Positions 35,650 to 42,487 of a stretch of 64,000 nucleotides of DNA are shown in pieces. Location: NCBI RefSeq assembly GCF_009792355.1, contig NZ_CP047045.1, forward strand, positions 1,452,501 through 1,516,500. The letters are read 5' to 3'. Source of the stretch: Terricaulis silvestris (GTDB taxonomy: Bacteria > Pseudomonadota > Alphaproteobacteria > Caulobacterales > Aquidulcibacteraceae). The first letter of the stretch is position 1; each line of letters opens with the position of its first letter. Under the pieces are notes generated by a model. It had not been told where the DNA came from. It was given only the letters and a program-made list of their open reading frames with translations, and did no database searches. The position numbers and the translations under genes were made by a program.

Positions 35650-37014
35650 ATGAGCCGGGCGCGCGCCGCGATCATTCTAGCCGCAGGACAAGGCACCCGG
35701 ATGAAGTCCGAGTTGCCCAAGGTGCTGCACCCTGTCGGCGGGCGCGCGATGCTGGACTGGGCGATTGCCGCGGCGGCGAAGATCGGCGCGACGCGGACAA
35801 TCGTCGTCACCGGCGCGCATGCGCCCGCAGTTGGGGAACACGTCGCCAAGGCGCTTGGGCCGAACGCGTCGGTTATACAGGATCCGCCGCTCGGCACCGC
35901 GCACGCGGTGCGGGCTGCGGAAACGGCGATGGCCGGCTTCGACGGCGACGTCATCATCCTCTACGGCGACGCGCCCTTCGTCCCGCCGGCGCGGCTTGAA
36001 GACATGTTCACGCTGCGAACGGAAAAGAACGGCATCGTCGTGCTGGCGTTCGAGGCGCGCGATCCGACTGGATATGGCCGCGTGGTGCGCAACGCCGACG
36101 GCACGCTAGAACGCATCGTAGAACACAAGGATGCGAGCGAGGCGGAGCGCGCGAACACGCTCTGCAATTCGGGCGTGCTCTGCGCTGACGCCAAGACCCT
36201 GTTCGGGCTGTTGGCCAAGGTGAAAAACGAGAACGCCAAGCGCGAATATTATCTGACAGACATTCCCGCCATCGGTCGCGCCGAAGGCGTGCAAACGCAG
36301 GTGCTGATCGGCGAAGAGTCCGACGCCATGGGCGTGAACTCCAAGGTCGAACTCGCTGCTGCGGAAGCCGCGTTCCAACAGCGGGCGCGGATCGGCGCGA
36401 TGGAAGCCGGTGTCACGCTGATCGATCCGGCGACCGTGTTTTTCTCCTACGACACCGAAATCGCGCCTGATGTCGTGATTGAGCCCAACATATTCTTCGG
36501 CCCCGGCGTCAAGATCGCCAAGGGCGCGCTCATCCATGCGTTCTGCCATTTCGAGCGCACTGAAGTCGGTGAAAACGCTGCGATCGGTCCGTTCGCGCGC
36601 TTCCGGCCCGGATCGAAGCTCGGCAAGAAAGTGAAAATCGGCAATTTCGTTGAAGTGAAGAATTCCGTGTTTGGCGAAGGCGCGAAGGCAAGCCACCTCG
36701 CCTATATCGGCGACGCCGATGTCGGTCCGCGCGCCAACCTCGGCGCCGGTACCATCGTCTGCAATTACGACGGCTTCGACAAATATCGCACCACGATCGG
36801 CGCCGATGCCTTCATCGGGTCCGACACCGCGCTGGTCTCGCCCGTGACCATCGGTGATCGCGCTTACACCGGCACAGGCAGCGTGATCACGAAGGACGTG
36901 CCCGCCGGGGCGCTCGGAGTCGCACGAAGCCGGCAAGTCAATCTCGAAGGCTGGGCGGACAAGAACCGCGAAAAGAAGCTCAAGGCCAAAGCCGAGAAGG
37001 ACAAGCGCGAATGA
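35650..37014 (+). CDS. glmU: bifunctional UDP-GlcNAc pyrophosphorylase / glucosamine-1-phosphate acetyltransferase
   Basis: 454 aa. The N-terminal uridyltransferase domain (~1-230) has AAGQGTRMKSELPKVLHPVGG. After a linker, the C-terminal half is a left-handed beta-helix of hexapeptide repeats (for example GPGVKIAKGALIHAF and IGPFARFRPGSKLGKKVKIG), with NYDGFDKYRTTIG and the acetyl-CoA-contacting region. The enzyme makes UDP-N-acetylglucosamine for peptidoglycan and LPS. The length is standard. The stop overlaps the rpiA start by four bases. Confidence 0.97.
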   Translation: MSRARAAIILAAGQGTRMKSELPKVLHPVGGRAMLDWAIAAAAKIGATRTIVVTGAHAPAVGEHVAKALGPNASVIQDPPLGTAHAVRAAETAMAGFDGDVIILYGDAPFVPPARLEDMFTLRTEKNGIVVLAFEARDPTGYGRVVRNADGTLERIVEHKDASEAERANTLCNSGVLCADAKTLFGLLAKVKNENAKREYYLTDIPAIGRAEGVQTQVLIGEESDAMGVNSKVELAAAEAAFQQRARIGAMEAGVTLIDPATVFFSYDTEIAPDVVIEPNIFFGPGVKIAKGALIHAFCHFERTEVGENAAIGPFARFRPGSKLGKKVKIGNFVEVKNSVFGEGAKASHLAYIGDADVGPRANLGAGTIVCNYDGFDKYRTTIGADAFIGSDTALVSPVTIGDRAYTGTGSVITKDVPAGALGVARSRQVNLEGWADKNREKKLKAKAEKDKRE

Positions 37015-37712
37015 CCGAGGATCTCTCCAAGTTCAACGCCGCGCAAGCCGCGCTCGAATACGTCAAGGATGGCATGGTTGTCGGCCTCGGCACGGGTTCG
37101 ACCTCAGCGCACTTCGTGCGTCAGCTTGGCGAGCGCGTGCGTCAGGGCTTACGGGTGAAAGGCGTCCCCACGTCGGAGGCGACGCGCAATCTGGCCGAAC
37201 AGGTCGGCGTGCCGCTCTTGGAGATTTCGCAGGTGACGGCAATCGATCTCGACGTCGATGGCGCCGACGAAGTGGATTCCGCCTTCCGCCTTATCAAGGG
37301 CGGCGGCGGCGCCTTGCTGCGCGAGAAGATCGTCGCGGCGGCCTCAAAGCGCATGGTGGTGATCGCGGATGAGTCAAAGTGGGTGGAAACGCTAGGCGCC
37401 TTTCCGCTCCCCGTCGAAGTCACGCGTTTCGGTTTTGCGCTGACACAAACGCGCGTTGGCGAAGCTCTACGGACTTCAGGGTGCGCCGGCGGTGAAGTGG
37501 TGCTGCGCATCAGCGGCAAGGCCAACGAGCCGGTGATCACCGATGGCGGCAACTACATCCTCGACGCCCATGCCGAACGCATTCCCGATCCCGAGGCGTT
37601 GGCCGTGGCGCTGAAGAATATCGCGGGTGTTGTCGAACACGGTCTCTTTATCGGTCTCTCGCAAGTCGTCATTCTCGGCAAAGCCAAGGGGGCCGACGTC
37701 AAGCAAATCTAG
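37011..37712 (+). CDS. rpiA: ribose-5-phosphate isomerase A
   Basis: 233 aa. VGLGTGSTSAHFV near residues 24-36 is the phosphate loop; DLDVDGADEVD near 78-88 and KGGGGALLREKIVA near 96-109 supply the catalytic acids and lysine. It interconverts ribulose-5-phosphate and ribose-5-phosphate in the pentose phosphate pathway. It is translationally coupled to glmU and overlaps the SET-domain gene tail to tail by four bases. Confidence 0.96.
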   Translation: MTEDLSKFNAAQAALEYVKDGMVVGLGTGSTSAHFVRQLGERVRQGLRVKGVPTSEATRNLAEQVGVPLLEISQVTAIDLDVDGADEVDSAFRLIKGGGGALLREKIVAAASKRMVVIADESKWVETLGAFPLPVEVTRFGFALTQTRVGEALRTSGCAGGEVVLRISGKANEPVITDGGNYILDAHAERIPDPEALAVALKNIAGVVEHGLFIGLSQVVILGKAKGADVKQI

Positions 37713-38215
37713 GCGCGTTTCTTCGCTTTCTTCGTCTTCACTTTCGCCGTCTTTGTTTTGGCCCGCGTGCGCGCTGCGGCCGCTGCACGCTTGGCGACCG
37801 GCTTCGCGCGCCTGGCTTCGCACTTCGGGCAGGCGCAGACGTCTTTCAGGTATTCTTTGAAATAGTTTTCGCCGTAGTCGTAATTGAGCTCTTCGCCCGA
37901 CTTGATGCGGCGCAGTGCGTGAATGAAGACGCGGCCTTTATGGATGTTGGGCTCGCAATTGGCTTTGCAGGAATGATTGATGTAGCGCGCGGTGTTGTAG
38001 CGCGGCGCGCCGTTGATGGTTTTGCGGGCGTTGACCTCGAACAGATAGAGCGAGTTGATATTGTCTTCCTCGCCCTTGGGCACCACCGGGCCGACGTACT
38101 CGATGACGCAGGCGCCCTTTGGAATCTCTGTCTCGCCAACGAAGAGCCCGAGCCCGGACTTTGACCGCTTCACGACCAGGTCAAAGTCGCCAGGGGTGTA
38201 GCTCTTTCTCGCCAT
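37709..38215 (-). CDS. SET-domain protein with histone-H1-like tail
   Basis: 168 aa. A compact SET lysine-methyltransferase domain fills residues ~10-120: GLGLFVGETEIPKGACVIEYVG, then RYINHSCKANCEP near 75-87 and GEELNYDYGENYF near 105-117, the SAM and catalytic motifs. A post-SET-like CACPKC near 127-132 may bind zinc. The last ~35 residues are almost entirely Lys, Arg, Ala and Thr, resembling histone H1 or Hc1-type DNA-binding tails. It may methylate lysines on ribosomal or DNA-bound proteins; the tail could be its DNA anchor or its own substrate. Cytoplasmic. Confidence 0.85.
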   Translation of the reverse strand: MARKSYTPGDFDLVVKRSKSGLGLFVGETEIPKGACVIEYVGPVVPKGEEDNINSLYLFEVNARKTINGAPRYNTARYINHSCKANCEPNIHKGRVFIHALRRIKSGEELNYDYGENYFKEYLKDVCACPKCEARRAKPVAKRAAAAARTRAKTKTAKVKTKKAKKRA

Positions 38216-38325
38216 CGTTTGCTCCGAACGCGTTCTGCGGCCGCTGCAGGGCCAGCCGGCGCGTTTATGTGATTTGCGGAGGGGCGGCTAGTCCCTTGGT
38301 TGGAAGGGGCATGCGCGTTGAGGGA

Positions 38326-38400
38326 TGGCTGGGGTGCTAGGATTCGAACCTAGGAATGGCGGTACCAAAAACCGCTGCCTTACCGCTTGGCGACACCCCA
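38326..38400 (-). tRNA. tRNA-Gln (TTG)
   Basis: 75 nt with encoded CCA, read on the minus strand. Acceptor TGGGGTG pairs with CACCCCA; D-arm with GCCAAGCGGTAAGGC; anticodon stem GCGGT/ACCGC around loop TTTTGGT gives anticodon TTG for glutamine CAA. The T-arm has CTAGGTTCGAATCCTAG. The discriminator base is G, as in glutamine tRNAs. Confidence 0.96.
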
Positions 38401-38536
38401 AAACCGGGAAGCGGGTACTTAGAGGCGCCCGCCAGCCGATGCAACAGCGCCCCTTGGACGCGCCGGTCTGGGCCGCAGTTTGTCGGTTTCGAGTGCGTTG
38501 CAAGGCCCGCGGTCGCGGTCTATAAGCCCGCCTCCT

Positions 38537-38613
38537 CGGAGTATAGCTCAGCCTGGTAGAGCACCACGTTCGGGACGTGGGGGTCGTAAGTTCGAATCTT
38601 GCTACTCCGACCA
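38537..38613 (+). tRNA. tRNA-Pro (CGG)
   Basis: 77 nt with encoded CCA. Acceptor CGGAGTA pairs with TACTCCG, anticodon stem CCACG/CGTGG around loop TTCGGGA gives anticodon CGG for proline CCG. The T-arm GTAAG-TTCGAAT-CTTGC has one G-U pair. It is followed by a short hairpin CTCGC-GCA-GCGAG without a T-run. Confidence 0.96.
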
Positions 38614-38728
38614 TCCTTCGCTCGCGCAGCGAGTGCAGGATGGTCGTCCGCCGAAGCCTTGGCGAAGGGGGACTTTCCATCGCGAGCTTCGGATGGCTCA
38701 CGCCACCTAAGCGATCTAGAACTTCCCG

Positions 38729-39109
38729 ATGACGCTGAAACGCCGCACAATATTGGCCGCAGGCTTCGGGCTTTGCGCCAGTTCGGCGCTGAGCGCCTGT
38801 ATCGCGGAGGGGGCCATGTACGGCCTGATCGGCAAGATGATCGCAAAGCCCGGCCAGCGCGATGCGCTGGTGGCGATTTTGCTTGAGGGTACGGGCGAGA
38901 TGCCCGGCTGCCTCAGCTACATCATCGCCACCGACCCAACCGACGCCAACGCGATCTGGATCACTGAAGTTTGGGACACACAGGACCAGCACGACCGATC
39001 GCTGCAGTTGCCTGCGGTTCAGGCTGCGATCGCACGGGCGCGACCGCTGATTGAAGGTTTCGGTGAGCGCTTCGTCACGGAGCCGGTTGGCGGCGTGGGG
39101 CTGAGCTGA
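38729..39109 (+). CDS. ABM-domain (quinol monooxygenase-like) exported protein
   Basis: 126 aa. The leader [22 protein letters not shown] has paired arginines and ends in a lipobox-like LSAC, so it is probably a lipoprotein. The rest is an antibiotic biosynthesis monooxygenase domain: [44 protein letters not shown] and a C-terminal helix. Small enzymes of this fold act on quinols or heme. An exported version is less common than the cytoplasmic kind at 17616. Confidence 0.75.
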   Translation: MTLKRRTILAAGFGLCASSALSACIAEGAMYGLIGKMIAKPGQRDALVAILLEGTGEMPGCLSYIIATDPTDANAIWITEVWDTQDQHDRSLQLPAVQAAIARARPLIEGFGERFVTEPVGGVGLS

Positions 39110-39113
39110 AGCT

Positions 39114-39950
39114 ATGAGCGCGCCGTTCAACGCGCGTGTTTTCACGCAAGTGCTGAACATGGACCGCAGCGCCGCGCGTTTGGCGACGATCGATGGTTAT
39201 CTCAAGGCAGCCGGCATCGAGTACCAGCGCTTCTCCGCGATCGACGGCAGCAAACTCGATATGGCGGCGCCGGAGATCAAGGCGATGTTCGATCTCGATG
39301 CCTGGGTTCGCGGGCATCACCGCAATCCCACCAACGCCGATGTGGGCTGCTATCTGAGCCATTATCGCGCGCTCGAAGCGTTTCTCGTGCAAGACAAACC
39401 GTTCGGGCTAATCTTCGAGGACGATGCGACAATCCCAGCGGATTTCATCGAAAAGGTTAGCTACGCGCTCAACGACATCGAGGCGTGGGACATCCTGAAG
39501 CTGCACGTGCGCCATCCGGGCCCGTTGGTGTTGCGCCATACCTATCGCGATGATGTGCGGCTTTGCTCGTTCCTGGTGCGACACGCGGGCGGGACCGCCT
39601 ACATCGTCACGCGCGCAGCGGCTGCGAAAATGCTGCGCCACATGAAGCCCGCGCGCCGGATGATCGATTGGACTTACGACGAAGGTCACCGCATGAATCT
39701 GCGCGTGCGCACCATCGCGCCGATGATCATTGGCCTGCAGCCGGTACCCACCACGCGCGACACCGGCATGAGCCGCAAGCGCTCATGGATCGAGCGACAA
39801 TCTGACAGACCGTTGCTGCCGCGCTGGTCGTTGCCCTTCCGCCGGCTTGGCGACGACTTCTATCGGCTGCTCTTCAATTTGTTCGGCGACGGCGGTCTGC
39901 GCGCACTCGTGCTTGGTCCGGATCGGCCGCAGGGTCCTCACACCACGTAG
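39114..39950 (+). CDS. glycosyltransferase family 25 (LPS biosynthesis)
   Basis: 278 aa. The start, [18 protein letters not shown], and the blocks [24 protein letters not shown] and [12 protein letters not shown] follow the GT25 pattern, with the E-D-D motif coordinating the metal-nucleotide sugar. GT25 enzymes add galactose or related sugars to lipooligosaccharide. The C-terminal part with [14 protein letters not shown] is typical of longer alphaproteobacterial members. It lies four bases after the monooxygenase-like gene and overlaps the opposite gene's 3' end by 13 bases. Confidence 0.87.
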   Translation: MSAPFNARVFTQVLNMDRSAARLATIDGYLKAAGIEYQRFSAIDGSKLDMAAPEIKAMFDLDAWVRGHHRNPTNADVGCYLSHYRALEAFLVQDKPFGLIFEDDATIPADFIEKVSYALNDIEAWDILKLHVRHPGPLVLRHTYRDDVRLCSFLVRHAGGTAYIVTRAAAAKMLRHMKPARRMIDWTYDEGHRMNLRVRTIAPMIIGLQPVPTTRDTGMSRKRSWIERQSDRPLLPRWSLPFRRLGDDFYRLLFNLFGDGGLRALVLGPDRPQGPHTT

Positions 39951-40369
39951 TGCGTAACCATCCACACGGCGCCGAAGCCGATCGCGATCAGCAGCATCCA
40001 GCGTGTCGTCTCCGCCAGCATGTGCACGAACCGTCGCAGCGGGCCGAACATCGTGAGCGCAAGCGTAACGGCGAACGTGGCGCCGACAGCGAGCCACACT
40101 TCAAACTCGCCAAGCTGCGAGTCCACTGCCGCGAGGAAGGCGAGATAAGCGCCGAACGCCGCCAGCGTGAAGCGCACGACGGCTTTGAGAATGGTGCTGC
40201 CGGTTTGATGTGGATCGATCTGCGTCGAGGGGGCGGTCGCTTGTGCTGGAGGTGGCGCGGCCAACTCATGTCGCAGGCGCCGCCAGGCCTCAGCCTCAAG
40301 CTCGGCGCGCATTTGCTGCTCGTGCATCCAGTCGTCACTGGCGAACACTGGCCTTTGTGAGCCGGACAT
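39938..40369 (-). CDS. membrane protein of unknown function
   Basis: 143 aa. A cytoplasmic N-terminal ~70 residues with an Ala/Glu/Arg-rich helix (WMHEQQMRAELEAEAWRRL) and a Pro/Gln linker are followed by three hydrophobic helices (~75-140). No family was identified. ATG 40369 was chosen over 40435 because GGAGGG lies at good distance upstream. It is divergent from sppA, with the TATCGATA palindromes in the shared promoter region. Confidence 0.6.
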   Translation of the reverse strand: MSGSQRPVFASDDWMHEQQMRAELEAEAWRRLRHELAAPPPAQATAPSTQIDPHQTGSTILKAVVRFTLAAFGAYLAFLAAVDSQLGEFEVWLAVGATFAVTLALTMFGPLRRFVHMLAETTRWMLLIAIGFGAVWMVTHYVV

Positions 40370-40462
40370 CGACGCGCACCCTCCAAACCCATCATGCGTC
40401 AGCTTCGCGGTCTGGGAAATACGCTGCGTCAGCATTCCGGCCAGGGACGTGGTTACTGCGGT

Positions 40463-40525
40463 CTTATCATTTTTCGATAAGAAGATGCTTGCCTTCCGGG
40501 CTCGTTCATATCATTTATCGATAAA
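40463..40525. promoter_or_regulatory. candidate operator: CTTATC-N7-GATAAG and TTTATCGATAAA
   Basis: Between divergent genes, CTTATC (40463-40468) and GATAAG (40476-40481) form an inverted repeat, and TTTATCGATAAA (40514-40525) is a perfect 12-base palindrome 30 bases before the sppA TTG start. Both share the CGATAA core with the promoter region at 10176-10230. They look like two sites for one dimeric regulator. Confidence 0.45.
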
Positions 40526-40554
40526 ATCGGCTTGGGTCTCGTGGAGTAGGGTCG

Positions 40555-42309
40555 TTGAAGCAGTTCCTGATTACCGTAGGCGGCGTTCTGGTCGGCCTGG
40601 TCGTTTTCCTCTTTCTGATGCCGTTTCTGATCATCGGCATGATCACCGCGTCCGCCAGCCCGCCGCCGCAACCGGCGCGCATGGTGCTGCAGCTGGATCT
40701 GCGTGAAGCCATGACGGACCAGCAGCCGACGAACGCCTTCGCGGCGTTCGGCGGCGAGCAGGCTCTGCTGGACGTTCTCGGACGCATCGACGCCGCCCGC
40801 ACCGACAATGCGGTGCAAGGCATCTTCATCCGTTCCAACACTGGCGGCATGCCGGCTTCGCAAGCGGAAGAAATCCGCACCGCGATCGCGGCTTTCCGTC
40901 AGACCGGCAAGTTCGTGATCGCCCACGTCCAGAATGACGGCGTGCGCATGTCGATGCCCGGCTACTTGGCTGTCGCCGACGCAGACGAAGTTTGGCTGCA
41001 AGAGTCGAGTGAGTTCATGCCCATGGGCCTCTCGGCGGAGGTCACGTTCTTCGCCGGCACGCTGCAGCGCTATCATATGCTGGCGCAGTTCGAGACGCGC
41101 GAGGACTACAAGAATGCCGCGGCCACGCTCACGGATCGCACGTTCTCCCCGGCGCACCGCGAGTCGATGACGAGCCTGATGACGGGGCTCTATGACAACA
41201 TGCTCGCGTCGATCGCCGCGGATCGCGAAATCGAACCCGCCGCGGTGCGCACCGCCGTGGAATCCACGCCTTTCACAGCGGCGCGAGCCGTTGAGCTGCG
41301 GTTGGTCGATCGTCTCGGCCGCCCCGAAGAAGCCGCGCGCGCGGCGCTTGCTCGCGCGGAAAACGCGGAAATGGTGGAATTCGCGGAGTATCGCGCGCCG
41401 ACGCACAGCGGCGGACGCGTGATTGCAATCGTCCAAGGCGAAGGCGCAATCGTGTCAGGTCCAGTGGACGACGACATCTTCGCCGACGACAGCGCCATGA
41501 ATAGCGACCGTATCGCCGAAGCGCTGCTTGATGCTTCGGATGACGAGGATGTGGCCGCCATCGTGTTCCGCGTGTCGAGCCCCGGTGGTTCGGTGGTGGC
41601 TTCGGACCAGATCCTCGCCGCGCTGCGCACGGCCCAGGAACGCGGCAAGAAGATCGTGGTCTCGATGGGCGATGTTGCCGCGTCCGGCGGCTACTACGTC
41701 GCCGCCTACGCCGACGAAATCGTCGCCGAGCCGTCAACCATCACAGGTTCAATTGGCGTGGTGGGCGGCAAACTGATCATCGGTGGCGCGATGGATCACT
41801 ATCTCTCGTCCAACACCGAGACCATCACCGTCGGTTCGCCGTTGGTGGAAATGTTCTCCGCCGACCGGCCGTTCAATCAAGCTGAGCGCGCCGCCTTCGC
41901 AGGCTTTATCGATCGCGCCTACGCGCAATTCATCGCCCTGGTCGCCGAAGGCCGCGAGATGACACCGGAACAAGTGCGCGCCGTCGCTGGTGGGCGCGTG
42001 TGGACCGGCCAACAAGCGCTGCAGCACGGCTTGGTGGATAGCCTCGGCGGCTTCAGCCACGCCGTCGTGCGAGCACGCGCGTTGGCCGGGATCGAAGAAG
42101 ACGCTCGCGTTCAGCTTCGCTTCTATCCGGCGCAGGAAAACCCGTTCGAGTCCTTGGGTCGTCTGTTCGGCGCATCCTCGGAAAGCGTCGAGGCGTTGGT
42201 TCGTATTAACGCCGCGTTGTCCGACCCACGTGTGCAGCGCGCGATGTCGATGTTGCGTGAAGAGGACGCCAACGTCCGCGCCGAGGCGGACCCCTTCACC
42301 GTGCGCTAA
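40555..42309 (+). CDS. sppA: signal peptide peptidase SppA, long (67K) type
   Basis: 584 aa with a TTG start preceded by GTGGAGTAGGG. One N-terminal membrane helix (~5-30) anchors two tandem S49 domains facing the periplasm. The catalytic lysine is in EDYKNAA near residue 186, in the N-terminal domain, and the nucleophile serine in VAASGGYYVAAYAD near 377, in the C-terminal domain, as in E. coli SppA. It degrades cleaved signal peptides in the membrane. A clear terminator follows. Palindromes upstream suggest specific regulation. Confidence 0.93.
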   Translation: MKQFLITVGGVLVGLVVFLFLMPFLIIGMITASASPPPQPARMVLQLDLREAMTDQQPTNAFAAFGGEQALLDVLGRIDAARTDNAVQGIFIRSNTGGMPASQAEEIRTAIAAFRQTGKFVIAHVQNDGVRMSMPGYLAVADADEVWLQESSEFMPMGLSAEVTFFAGTLQRYHMLAQFETREDYKNAAATLTDRTFSPAHRESMTSLMTGLYDNMLASIAADREIEPAAVRTAVESTPFTAARAVELRLVDRLGRPEEAARAALARAENAEMVEFAEYRAPTHSGGRVIAIVQGEGAIVSGPVDDDIFADDSAMNSDRIAEALLDASDDEDVAAIVFRVSSPGGSVVASDQILAALRTAQERGKKIVVSMGDVAASGGYYVAAYADEIVAEPSTITGSIGVVGGKLIIGGAMDHYLSSNTETITVGSPLVEMFSADRPFNQAERAAFAGFIDRAYAQFIALVAEGREMTPEQVRAVAGGRVWTGQQALQHGLVDSLGGFSHAVVRARALAGIEEDARVQLRFYPAQENPFESLGRLFGASSESVEALVRINAALSDPRVQRAMSMLREEDANVRAEADPFTVR

Positions 42310-42332
42310 ACGCAAAAGCATCCATTCCCCTC

Positions 42333-42362
42333 ACGGCCCTCCTTCGGGAGGGCCGTTTTGTT
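42333..42362 (+). terminator. rho-independent terminator of sppA
   Basis: ACGGCCCTCC (42333-42342), tetraloop TTCG, GGAGGGCCGT (42347-42356), then TTTGTTTG. A textbook ten-base-pair UUCG hairpin 24 bases after the sppA stop. Confidence 0.9.
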
Positions 42363-42487
42363 TGCGCTTGGTGAACGTGCCGTTAGCGATCCTTGCTAAT
42401 TGGTTCGCAAGAAAACCAAGCGAGCATCAATGCCGGTATGGGTTGGGATGCTGCGACAAGCGGCGCCCGTTGCAATGCGGACGCTTC

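Noticed and set aside
38614-38728. Possible insertion-sequence remnant after tRNA-Pro
   Set aside because: There are short hairpins and a common intergenic CCGAAGCC-type repeat, but no transposase fragment, long terminal repeats or target duplication; also no duplicated tRNA 3' end as an attachment site.
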